Assembly: GCF_001425045.1 (NCBI RefSeq)
Contig: NZ_LMDJ01000001.1
Location: 931,859-995,858 of the forward strand
Source of the DNA: Massilia sp. Root351
Lineage (GTDB): Bacteria > Pseudomonadota > Gammaproteobacteria > Burkholderiales > Burkholderiaceae_D
Direction: 5' to 3'
DNA: 64,000 nt
Below are positions 37,564 to 45,414 of this stretch, one piece after another. The translations under genes were made by a program, and so were the position numbers. Each line of letters opens with the position of its first letter. Within the stretch, counting starts at the first letter, position 1. A model generated the notes under the pieces. That model was not told the origin of the DNA and searched no databases. It saw only the letters and a list, made by a program, of their open reading frames with translations.

Positions 37564-39018
37564 ATGCTGTCTCAAGCCTTGTCGGCGCTCGGCCGCAGAA
37601 AAATGTCCACGGTGGATACCGCCTGGCTGCGCATGGATTCCGAGGGAAACCAGATGATGATCGTCGGCGTGGCCATGATGGCCGAGCCGATCGCCGTGGC
37701 CGGCCTGAAGGAGGCGCTGCGGACGCGCTTCCTGGCCTACCGCCGCTTCCGCAGCCGCGTGGTGACCGACCTGGCCGGCGCCTGGTGGGAGGAGGACGAG
37801 GTGGACCTGGACGACCACGTGGTGCACACCCGCCTGGACGACGAGCAGGGGGCCTGCAACAAGGCCGCGCTGCAGCGCATGGTGGGGCTGCTGTCGCAGC
37901 AGCCGCTGGACCCGGCGCGCCCGCTGTGGCAGATGCACCTGGTGGAGAACTGCATCGGCGAGGACGGCAAAGTGCGGCAGGCGCTGATCGTGCGCATCCA
38001 CCACTGCATCGCCGACGGCATCGCGCTGGTGGGCGTGTTCATGTCCATGTTCGGCCAGCTCCCGGACGAGCAGCCGGTGCAGCCGGCCGCCGCCGCCGTG
38101 GCCGAAGCCGAGGCCAATCCATGGGAGCAGATCCTCAACCCCATCACCGCTGCCGGCGTGAAGACCATCGACCTGTCCTCGTCGGTGCTGCTGAAGTCGA
38201 TGAGCATGTGGGCTGACCTGGACAAGATCGCCGGCAAGATGGCAGCGGTCGGGCAGACCGCGGCCCAGCTGACCAACGACGCGGTCAAGCTGACCACGAT
38301 GGCCGACGACAGCGCCACCCGCCTGAAGGGCAAGCCGAACGGCAAGAAGCACGTGTCCTGGAGCGAACCGCTGCCGCTGGGCGAGATCAAGGCGGTCAGC
38401 AAGGCCTACGGCTGCTCGGTAAACGACGTGCTGATGGCCAGCGTGGCCGGCGCCATCCGCGCCTACTTGAAGGACTGCGGCGACGCGGTGGCGGGCGATT
38501 GCGAAGTGCGCGTGATGGTGCCGGTCAACCTGCGCAAGGCCAGCCGCCAGCAGCGCCTGGGCAACGCCTTCGGCCTGGTGCCGCTGGTGCTGCCGGTGGG
38601 GCTGGCCGATCCGGTGGCGCGCCTGGAAGAGGTGCAGCGCCGCATGACAGAGCTCAAGGGCAGCTACACGGCGCTGGTGGCCATGTCGGTGCTGGGCGTG
38701 CTGGGGGCCTCGCCCAGGCAGGTGCAGAACGAGATCCAGAACTTCTTCGCCCGCAAGGCCACCGCCGTGATGAGCAATGTGCCGGGGCCGCAAACGCCGC
38801 TGTACCTGGCCGGCAGCCGGCTCGACCAGATCATGTTCTGGGTGCCGCAGTCGGGCGACATCGGGGTGGGGGTGTCGATTCTGTCCTACAACGGCGGGGT
38901 GCAGTTCGGCATCGTGACCGACGACGCGCTGGTGAAGGACCCGGACAACATCATCCGCCGCTTCGCGCCCGAGTTCGAAAAACTGGTGCTGCTGGCGCTG
39001 ATGGACGGCTGCGCCTGA
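37564..39018 (+). CDS. Wax ester synthase/diacylglycerol acyltransferase (WS/DGAT)
   Basis: This 484-residue bifunctional acyltransferase of the AtfA family has the catalytic HHxxxDG motif as HHCIADG (His146-Gly152). It is preceded by the PLW motif in LDPARPLWQMHLVE. The C-terminal domain has VMSNVPGPQTPLYLAG and a segment ending SILSYNGGVQFGI. It makes wax esters or triacylglycerol from acyl-CoA and fatty alcohol or diacylglycerol at the membrane face. A GAGGAG site precedes the ATG. The divergent acyl-CoA-binding protein is a natural substrate carrier. The enzyme class is best known from Acinetobacter and actinobacteria. Confidence 0.94.
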   Translation: MLSQALSALGRRKMSTVDTAWLRMDSEGNQMMIVGVAMMAEPIAVAGLKEALRTRFLAYRRFRSRVVTDLAGAWWEEDEVDLDDHVVHTRLDDEQGACNKAALQRMVGLLSQQPLDPARPLWQMHLVENCIGEDGKVRQALIVRIHHCIADGIALVGVFMSMFGQLPDEQPVQPAAAAVAEAEANPWEQILNPITAAGVKTIDLSSSVLLKSMSMWADLDKIAGKMAAVGQTAAQLTNDAVKLTTMADDSATRLKGKPNGKKHVSWSEPLPLGEIKAVSKAYGCSVNDVLMASVAGAIRAYLKDCGDAVAGDCEVRVMVPVNLRKASRQQRLGNAFGLVPLVLPVGLADPVARLEEVQRRMTELKGSYTALVAMSVLGVLGASPRQVQNEIQNFFARKATAVMSNVPGPQTPLYLAGSRLDQIMFWVPQSGDIGVGVSILSYNGGVQFGIVTDDALVKDPDNIIRRFAPEFEKLVLLALMDGCA

Positions 39019-39029
39019 GCGCTCGGGGC

Positions 39030-39056
39030 AAAAAAATGGCCGGGCTGAACCCGGCC
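39030..39056 (-). terminator. Intrinsic terminator after the HU gene
   Basis: On the minus strand GGCCGGG and CCCGGCC pair around a 5-base loop and are followed by A and a run of seven T. It lies 34 bases beyond the HU stop and close to the convergent WS/DGAT end. Confidence 0.85.
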
Positions 39057-39089
39057 GGTACCCAATCACCGAAGTGATTACCGAAGCGC

Positions 39090-39377
39090 TTACTTCTTCT
39101 TGGTTGGGTTCACTGCCGCTTTCAGGGTGGCGCCAGCGGAGAATTTCGGGGTCTTGGACGCGGCGATCTTGATCGCTTCGCCGGTGGCAGGATTGCGGCC
39201 TTTGCGTGCTGCGCGCTTGGCGACGGAGAAGGTGCCGAAGCCGGTGATGCCGACCGTGTCGCCCTTTTTCAGACGCTCGGTAACGATGGCAATCAGAGTG
39301 TTCACTGCATCGTTGGCTGCTGCGCCCGACATTTCGGTACGCTTAGCAAATTCTGCAATCAGTTCGCCTTTTTTCAT
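39090..39377 (-). CDS. HU-family DNA-binding protein
   Basis: This 95-residue histone-like protein has GITGFGTFSVAKRAARKGRN, the beta-arm that bends DNA, followed by NPATGEAIKI and a lysine-rich C-terminus (NPTKKK). It packages the nucleoid as a dimer. AGGAGGTAGT lies before the ATG. It is monocistronic with its own terminator. HU and IHF subunits are similar; the sequence fits HU best. Confidence 0.95.
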   Translation of the reverse strand: MKKGELIAEFAKRTEMSGAAANDAVNTLIAIVTERLKKGDTVGITGFGTFSVAKRAARKGRNPATGEAIKIAASKTPKFSAGATLKAAVNPTKKK

Positions 39378-39558
39378 TACTACCTCCTTGGTTAATAGAG
39401 CGCGCAGATTAGCACATAATTATTGCCTGGGGTAAGAATCTGCCTATAGAATTTTTAAAGTAAGCCATACGGGCGTTGGCTTGCGTCGATTTTGCGCCAC
39501 GCCAGCTACCCCTGCCGCGTCTCTGGGGGTATGATCGGAACTAACGAGGAACCGTATC

Positions 39559-40290
39559 ATGAGCTTTTCCGACGACATCCTGATGGCGTACGCCGACGGC
39601 GAACTGGACCTGGCAACCCGGCGCGCCGTGGAGGCGGCCGTGCTGCGCGACGCTGTGCTGGCGCAGCGCCTGGCGCACTTCCAGGCGGCCCGGCAGCGCC
39701 TGGCCGGGCCGCACCGGGGCGCCACCGTGGTGCAGCTGGCGGCCGTGCGCGCCACCCGCGCCGCCACCCAGCAGGCCGCGCGCAAGGCGCGCAAGGGCTG
39801 GCGCTGGTCGTGGCTGGAATGGGGCGCGCTGGCCGGCGTGCTGGCGCTGGGCGTGGTGATCGGCAAATTCGGCCTGGCCGGCTGGCAGCCGGACCCGCAG
39901 GCGCCGCCCAGCGTGGCCTGGCGCGACGGCGCGCTGGTGGCGCAGGGCAGGCTGGCGCTGGCGCTGGACCAGGCGCCGTCCGGCGCCGGCGGCGTGTATG
40001 GCGGCAGCGTGCGCATCGCGGCCAGCTTCGTGGCGGCCGACGGCGCTTACTGCCGCAGCTTCACGGCCCAGGGCGGCGGGCAGGCGGCGCAGGAATTGGC
40101 AGGGCTGGCCTGCAAAGGCGGGGGAGGGTGGCGGCTGCCGGTGCTGGTGCAGACCCCGGCGGCGGGCACGCGGCAGGTGCGCGCCGAGCTGCCTGCGGCA
40201 GTGCAGGCGGTGGTGGAGCAGCGCAGCAGCGGCGCCCTGCTCGACGCGGCGGCCGAGCAGGAAGCCATGCAGCGCGCATGGCTGCGCTGA
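39559..40290 (+). CDS. Anti-sigma-factor-like membrane protein
   Basis: This 243-residue protein has an N-terminal segment FSDDILMAYADGELDLATRRAVE, typical of anti-sigma domains. It lacks the HxxxCxxC zinc motif. A single membrane helix lies near residues 90-106 (WLEWGALAGVLALGVVIG). The Ala/Gly-rich periplasmic domain holds two Cys residues (DGAYCRSF, AGLACKGG). Proteins of this layout hold an ECF sigma factor at the membrane until a signal arrives, but no sigma gene is adjacent. It may have lost its partner, or the partner may be elsewhere. Confidence 0.68.
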   Translation: MSFSDDILMAYADGELDLATRRAVEAAVLRDAVLAQRLAHFQAARQRLAGPHRGATVVQLAAVRATRAATQQAARKARKGWRWSWLEWGALAGVLALGVVIGKFGLAGWQPDPQAPPSVAWRDGALVAQGRLALALDQAPSGAGGVYGGSVRIAASFVAADGAYCRSFTAQGGGQAAQELAGLACKGGGGWRLPVLVQTPAAGTRQVRAELPAAVQAVVEQRSSGALLDAAAEQEAMQRAWLR

Positions 40291-40309
40291 TGCGGCAATG
40301 CGCGCCGGC

Positions 40310-40666
40310 TTAGACGCCCAGCAGTTCCACTTCGAAGATCAAGGTGGCGTTGGGCGGGATCACGCCGCCGGCGCCGCGCGAGCCGTAGCCCAGCTCGGAC
40401 GGGATGGTCAGCACGCGGGTGCCGCCGATCTTCATGCCTTGCACGCCTTCGTCCCAGCCGCGGATCACCATGCCGGCGCCCAGCGCGAATTCGAATGGAT
40501 CGTTGCGGTCCTTGCTCGAATCGAACTTGGAACCCTTGCTGCCGTCGTCGTTGCGCAGCCAGCCGGTGTAATGCACGGTCACGTTCTGGCCGGCTTTCGC
40601 TTCAGCGCCTTCGCCGACGACCACGTCGTCGTATTGCAGGCCGGATGGAGTGGTAATGGTGGACAT
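40310..40666 (-). CDS. FKBP-type peptidyl-prolyl isomerase
   Basis: This is a 118-residue single FKBP domain: SGLQYDDVVVGEG, VTVHYTGWL, GAGMVIRGWDEGVQGMKIGG, PSELGYGSRGAGGVIPPNA, and the final LIFEVELLGV. The active-site aromatic residues are present. It has no signal peptide, so it is a cytoplasmic proline isomerase and chaperone. The ATG at 40666 follows AAGGAAGA; an upstream in-frame ATG (40696) would add ten unlikely residues. It is convergent with the anti-sigma-like gene. Confidence 0.95.
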   Translation of the reverse strand: MSTITTPSGLQYDDVVVGEGAEAKAGQNVTVHYTGWLRNDDGSKGSKFDSSKDRNDPFEFALGAGMVIRGWDEGVQGMKIGGTRVLTIPSELGYGSRGAGGVIPPNATLIFEVELLGV

Positions 40667-40815
40667 AATCTTCCTTTTGTTTGTTAGGTTAGCCATTTAT
40701 TGTAGTCTGTGCCGCGCATCGGCGCTATTCCCCAGCATTATTGTCGCCATTTGCCTTGCTACGGTCCGGTTTGCACTTAGAATAGTGTTTTGCTCTTCAG
40801 AAGCGATTCCACGTC

Positions 40816-41787
40816 ATGTTCCGCAGTCTCCGCCGTATCGTCCTTTCCAGCGTCTGCCTGGTCGCCGCCCTCAGTTCGGCGCAAGCGAACGTGGTGGTCG
40901 TGCTCAATTCGCGCGACGCCACCGTCCAGCTGCTGGACCAGTCCAGCTACAAGACCCTGTCCACTTTCCCGGTCGGCAAAGAGCCGCACCACCTGATGGC
41001 CACGCCGGACAACAAGTCCCTGATCGTGGCCAGCTCGGTAGGCAACGAGCTGGTGTTCCTGGACCCGAAGACGGGCCAGGTGCAGCGCCACATCAAGGAC
41101 ATCCTCGATCCCTACCAGATCGGCTTCTCGCCGGACCAGAAGTGGTTCGTGGTGACTTCGCTGCGGCTCGACCGGATCGACATCTACAAGTTCGACGGCA
41201 AGAATTTCACGCTCTCCAAGCGCTTGCCGCTGGCCAAGCTGCCCAGCCACATCGCCTTCGACGCGGCCAGCAGCATGGCTTTCATCACCCAGCAGGGCAG
41301 CGACCAGATCAGCTGTATCGACCTGAAGACGCAGCAGATCAAGTGGACCATCCCGGTCGGCAAGCTGCCGGCGGGGATCGCCATGACGCCGGACGACAAG
41401 CACCTGCTGGTGGGCATCATGGGCAGCGACTACGTGGAAGTGATCGACTGGAAGACCCAGAAGACGGTCAAGAAGATCAAGGCCGGCAACGGCACCCACA
41501 ACTTCCGCGCGCTGGGCGACGGCCGCTACACCTATGTGTCGAACCGGGTGTCGAACTCGATCAACATCATCGACCAGAAGACGCTGGAAAACGTCGGCAT
41601 GATCAACGTGCCGGGCGGCCCGGACTGCATGGAGATCACCGAGGACAAGAAAACCATGTGGGTCACGCTGCGCTGGATCAAGAAAGTGGCGGTGGTGGAC
41701 CTGGCCACGCGCAAGGTGGTCAAGATGATCCCGGTCGGCCGTTCGCCGCACGGCGTGTTCTTCGCCAACTCATCGCCGCGCGTTTGA
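40816..41787 (+). CDS. Exported YVTN-type beta-propeller protein
   Basis: This 323-residue protein starts with a signal peptide (cleavage after AQA near 24). It then has about seven repeats with the pattern FPVGKEPHHLMATPDNKSL and IPVGKLPAGIAMTPDDKHL, i.e. the YVTN/cytochrome D1-like propeller. No heme or catalytic motif is seen, so it is probably a periplasmic binding scaffold. It is the first gene of a five-gene run with gaps of 7 and 9 bases, an overlap, then 9 bases (through 45225), which implies a shared function. Confidence 0.85.
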   Translation: MFRSLRRIVLSSVCLVAALSSAQANVVVVLNSRDATVQLLDQSSYKTLSTFPVGKEPHHLMATPDNKSLIVASSVGNELVFLDPKTGQVQRHIKDILDPYQIGFSPDQKWFVVTSLRLDRIDIYKFDGKNFTLSKRLPLAKLPSHIAFDAASSMAFITQQGSDQISCIDLKTQQIKWTIPVGKLPAGIAMTPDDKHLLVGIMGSDYVEVIDWKTQKTVKKIKAGNGTHNFRALGDGRYTYVSNRVSNSINIIDQKTLENVGMINVPGGPDCMEITEDKKTMWVTLRWIKKVAVVDLATRKVVKMIPVGRSPHGVFFANSSPRV

Positions 41788-41794
41788 CGGCGCC

Positions 41795-42586
41795 ATGAGC
41801 AGCCCGCTGCTATCGGGCGGCGCTGCCGCCGTCCTCGCCATCCTCGCCGCCGGCCCGGCTGCGGCTGCCCCGGCCTGCAGCGGCACCATCTACCTCACCT
41901 TCGACACCGGCAGCCAGTCGCAGGCCGAGCTGATCGCGCAGACCCTGAGCAAGCACCAGGTCAAGGCCACCTTCTTCCTGGCCAACGAGAAGACGGTGCG
42001 CGGCGATTATTCGCTGGACCCGTCCTGGGCGCCGTTCTGGAAAGCGCGCCTGGCCGAGGGCCACGCCTTCGGCTCGCACACCTTCGACCATGTGTACTGG
42101 CAAAAGGACGGCCCGGACGGGCGCCTGCAGGTCAAGCCGCAGTTCGGCGCGGCTGCCGGCAAGGTGCAGAGCTGGACCCCGGCCCAGTACTGCGAGGAGA
42201 TCCGGCGCGTCGACAGCCGCTTCCACGAACTCACCGGCGCACGCCTGGACCCGATCTGGCGCGCTCCGGGCGGCAAGACGTCCCCGCGCTCGCTGGCCGC
42301 CGCCAAGGCCTGCGGCTACGCGCACGCGGGCTGGGCCAAGGCCGGCTTCTCGGGCGACGAGCTGTCCAGCAGCGCATGGCCGAATGCGGTATTGTTGGAG
42401 AAATCGCTGCGCGAGCTGCGCCCGGGCGACATCTTCATGGCCCACATGGGCATCTGGTCGCGCCGGGATCCGTGGGCGCCGGCCAACCTGGAACCGCTGA
42501 TCGCGGGCCTGAAGCAGAAGGGCTTTTGCTTCGCCACGCTGCGCGAGCACCCGGACTATTCTTCCCACAGCAACAGACAAAAATAA
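41795..42586 (+). CDS. Exported polysaccharide deacetylase (NodB-like) with altered metal motif
   Basis: This 263-residue NodB-fold protein has a signal peptide (cleavage near AAAAP at 25). Motif 1 is LTFDTGSQ: the first Asp (catalytic base) is kept, but the second Asp, a metal ligand in typical enzymes (TFDDG), is Thr. Motif 2, SHTFDH, keeps both metal-binding His residues. Motif 3 is WRAPGGKTS, and a later FMAHMG holds the motif-5-type His. Such enzymes remove acetyl groups from envelope sugars. The change leaves open whether it is fully active. It is the second gene of the 40816-45225 operon. Confidence 0.85.
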   Translation: MSSPLLSGGAAAVLAILAAGPAAAAPACSGTIYLTFDTGSQSQAELIAQTLSKHQVKATFFLANEKTVRGDYSLDPSWAPFWKARLAEGHAFGSHTFDHVYWQKDGPDGRLQVKPQFGAAAGKVQSWTPAQYCEEIRRVDSRFHELTGARLDPIWRAPGGKTSPRSLAAAKACGYAHAGWAKAGFSGDELSSSAWPNAVLLEKSLRELRPGDIFMAHMGIWSRRDPWAPANLEPLIAGLKQKGFCFATLREHPDYSSHSNRQK

Positions 42587-42595
42587 GCATAGCGC

Positions 42596-43594
42596 ATGAT
42601 TCAACTGTTAAGCGACTGGCTCGGCGCCGCCCAGGGCTGGCTGTTCGAAACCGTGATCCAGCCCATCCTGTTCTACGGCGGCCTGGGCGACATCACCGAG
42701 GAAGCCTTCGAGGGCACTGAATGGCTGCTGATCGGCCTGGCCGAAATGGTGCTGCTGTTCCTGGTGCTGCGGCCGCTGGAAGCGATGATCCCGGTGCACA
42801 AGTTCACCGACCCGCGCGCGCGCTGGAACGATTTCATCTACACCGTGCTGCACCGCCTCGGCCTGTTTACGGTGCTGATCTTCTTCACGCTCGACCCGCT
42901 GCTGGACCACCTGAATGCCTTGCTGCGGCTGGAGGACGTGCGCCCCTTCAACCTGGAGAACCTGTTCCCGGACATGGGGCCGCTGTGCAGCTTCGTGCTG
43001 TACCTGCTGGTGCTGGACTTCGTCGATTACTGGTACCACCGCGCCTCGCACCAGGTCAACTGGTGGTGGGGCCTGCACAGCCTGCACCATAGCCAGATGA
43101 ATATGAACTTGTGGAGCGACGACCGCAACCACGTGCTGGACGACCTGCTGCGCGACGTCGTCATGGGCCTGGTGGCGCTGGCCATCGGCGTGCCGCCGGC
43201 GCAATACGTGCTGCTGGTGTCGCTGTCGCGCATCGTGCAAAGCCTGCAGCACGCCAATGTGCGGCTGCACTTTGGCGCCATCGGCGAGCGCCTGCTGGTG
43301 TCGCCGCGTTACCACCGCATGCACCATGCCATCGGCGTCGGCCACGAATCGAAGGGCAGGGGCACGCTGGGCGGCTGCAACTTCGCGGTGCTGTTCCCGG
43401 TCTGGGACATGCTGTTTCGCACCGCCAACTTCACGCCGCAGTTCGTCCAGACCGGCATCCGCGACCAGCTGCCGCACACCGCGCCGGACGGCAGCGTGAC
43501 CCCGGGCCGTGACTACGGGCGCGGCTTCTGGCAGCAGCAGTGGCTGGGCCTGAAGCGCATGGTGCACAATTTTGGCAAGGAACCGACGCAATGA
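42596..43594 (+). CDS. Sterol desaturase/fatty acid hydroxylase family membrane protein
   Basis: This 332-residue di-iron membrane enzyme has about four membrane helices and the family's histidine boxes. They are WYHRASHQVNWWWGLHSLHHS and, further on, YHRMHHAIGVGH. Family members hydroxylate or desaturate lipid chains or sterol-like molecules using oxygen. The substrate here is unknown; a membrane lipid or envelope lipid is likely given the neighbours. It overlaps the next gene by 4 bases (ATGA). Confidence 0.9.
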   Translation: MIQLLSDWLGAAQGWLFETVIQPILFYGGLGDITEEAFEGTEWLLIGLAEMVLLFLVLRPLEAMIPVHKFTDPRARWNDFIYTVLHRLGLFTVLIFFTLDPLLDHLNALLRLEDVRPFNLENLFPDMGPLCSFVLYLLVLDFVDYWYHRASHQVNWWWGLHSLHHSQMNMNLWSDDRNHVLDDLLRDVVMGLVALAIGVPPAQYVLLVSLSRIVQSLQHANVRLHFGAIGERLLVSPRYHRMHHAIGVGHESKGRGTLGGCNFAVLFPVWDMLFRTANFTPQFVQTGIRDQLPHTAPDGSVTPGRDYGRGFWQQQWLGLKRMVHNFGKEPTQ

Positions 43595-44430
43595 AGAGTG
43601 TGCTGAACGCATACGGCCGCGCGCTGCTGTCGCAGCTGCACGGCAAGATGCTGGTGCTGAGCATCGTGCCCTTCCTGCTGTCGGTGGCGCTGTGGGCGGT
43701 GCTGCTGTATTTCTGCCTGCAGCCCATGGTGGACTACCTGCACCTGCAGTTCGTCGCGCACGACCTGTTCGGCAGCAGCACCAGCTGGCTCAACGCCCTC
43801 GGCCTGGGCGTGCTGAAGACCGTGGTGCCGCCGCTGATCGCCATGCTGACGCTGCTGCCGCTGATGATACTGACCGCGCTGATCTTCATCGGCGTGGCCG
43901 CCATGCCCTTCGTGGTGCGCCACGTGGGCGGGCGCCACTATCCGCAACTGGAAAAAAAGCGCGGCGGCAGCATCGCCGGCAGCGTGGCGGCTGCGCTGGG
44001 CGGCTTCGCCATTTTCGTGCTGGCGTGGTTCCTGGCGTTGCCGCTGTACCTGTTCCCGCCGGCCGCGCTGGTGGTGCAAGTGCTGCTGTGGGGCTGGCTG
44101 ACGCAGCGCGTGATGACCTACGACGCGCTGGCCGACTACGCCAGCGAGGAAGAGCGCGCCGAGCTGCGGCGCGCGCACCGCTGGCAGCTGATGGCGATCG
44201 GCGTGGTGTCCGGCGTGGCCGGCGCCATTCCCGGCGTGGTGTGGGTGGGCGGCGCCACCATCGCGGTGGTGTTCTTCCCCTTCCTTGCGGCCGCGTCGAT
44301 CTGGCTGTACGTGCTGATATTTATCTTCACCGGTTTGTGGTTTGAGTATTATTGTCTGGAGGCGCTGCAGCAGCTGCGGCGGCGGCATGAACACAGCACG
44401 CAGCGTGCGGTGGAATCCCAATCTGAATAG
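43591..44430 (+). CDS. EI24-domain (CysZ-like) membrane protein
   Basis: This 279-residue protein has five to six hydrophobic segments and fits the EI24/CysZ family. Landmarks are a SQLHGKMLVLSIVPFLLSV opening and LTQRVMTYDALADYASEEER, which matches the conserved NxRxMxYDALA-type segment. CysZ proteins help sulfate uptake, but many EI24 proteins have no known substrate and no cys genes are here. Translation is coupled to the hydroxylase gene (ATGA). It is the fourth gene of the operon. Confidence 0.83.
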   Translation: MKSVLNAYGRALLSQLHGKMLVLSIVPFLLSVALWAVLLYFCLQPMVDYLHLQFVAHDLFGSSTSWLNALGLGVLKTVVPPLIAMLTLLPLMILTALIFIGVAAMPFVVRHVGGRHYPQLEKKRGGSIAGSVAAALGGFAIFVLAWFLALPLYLFPPAALVVQVLLWGWLTQRVMTYDALADYASEEERAELRRAHRWQLMAIGVVSGVAGAIPGVVWVGGATIAVVFFPFLAAASIWLYVLIFIFTGLWFEYYCLEALQQLRRRHEHSTQRAVESQSE

Positions 44431-44439
44431 GGCAGGACT

Positions 44440-45225
44440 ATGGCTATTGGACTGATCATCATCGGCGACGAAATCCTGTCGGGCAAACGCGTCGACCAGC
44501 ATTTCCCCAAAGTGGTGCAGCTGCTGAGCGCGCGCGGCCTGCAGCTGGGCTGGGCCGAATACCTGGGCGACGACCCGGCCCGCATCACCGCCGCGCTCCG
44601 GCGCAGCTTTGCCAGCGGCGACATCGTGTTTTCCTGCGGCGGCATCGGCGCCACGCCGGACGACCACACGCGCCAGGCGGCGGCCGACGCGCTGGGCCTG
44701 CCGCTGGTGCTGCACGAGCAGGGCAAGCAGAATATCCAGCAGCGCATCCTGCAAATGGGGCGCGAAGCGGGCCAGCAGGTCGACTTGAACTCGGCGGAAA
44801 ACCTGCACCGCCTGAAGATGGCCGAATTCCCGGACGGCGCCGCGCTGGTGCCCAACCCCTACAACAACGTGGCCGGCTTCGCCATCGGCAACCACTACTT
44901 CGTGCCGGGTTTCCCGGTGATGGCCTGGCCGATGATCGAATGGGTGCTCGACACCCATTACGCCGACCTGTTCAACCGCGAGCCGCGCGCCGAGCACGGC
45001 ACCCTGGTGTACGAGGCGGCCGAGTCGGCGCTGACGCCGCTGATGGTGGCGCTGGAGGCGCAGTACCCGCGCATCAAGGTGTTCAGCCTGCCCAGCGTGG
45101 GCGACGCCAACACCCGCCGCCACATCGAGCTGGGCGTGAAGGGCGAGCCGGGTCAGGCGGCCGAGGCGTACGCGCAAATGTGCGCGGAGCTCGATCGCCT
45201 GCAGGTGGAATACGTGCGCTTGTAA
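44440..45225 (+). CDS. CinA-N/MoaB-like molybdopterin-binding domain protein
   Basis: This 261-residue protein has the MoCF-biosynthesis fold shared by CinA, MogA and MoeA. It has IGLIIIGDEILSGKRVDQH at the start and VFSCGGIGATPDDHTRQA near residue 65. It is shorter than full CinA and lacks the C-terminal deamidase domain. Stand-alone copies are often called competence/damage-inducible protein A, though the reaction is not established. It closes the five-gene operon, 9 bases after the EI24 gene. Confidence 0.88.
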   Translation: MAIGLIIIGDEILSGKRVDQHFPKVVQLLSARGLQLGWAEYLGDDPARITAALRRSFASGDIVFSCGGIGATPDDHTRQAAADALGLPLVLHEQGKQNIQQRILQMGREAGQQVDLNSAENLHRLKMAEFPDGAALVPNPYNNVAGFAIGNHYFVPGFPVMAWPMIEWVLDTHYADLFNREPRAEHGTLVYEAAESALTPLMVALEAQYPRIKVFSLPSVGDANTRRHIELGVKGEPGQAAEAYAQMCAELDRLQVEYVRL

Positions 45226-45414
45226 GACGTGGGATGACAGCTGTGTGACCGGCGCATTACAGCTCAGCCGTATACGTTGTTTTTTTGCGAAAATGCCCGG
45301 CCGCAGATCAAATAATCAGCGTACCGGCCTGTGCGTCCGTTGCCGATGTGGTGCAATGGATAGCAAGAGCAGGTACCACTGAATCACCACGGCAAAGCAA
45401 TATTAAGCAAGATC

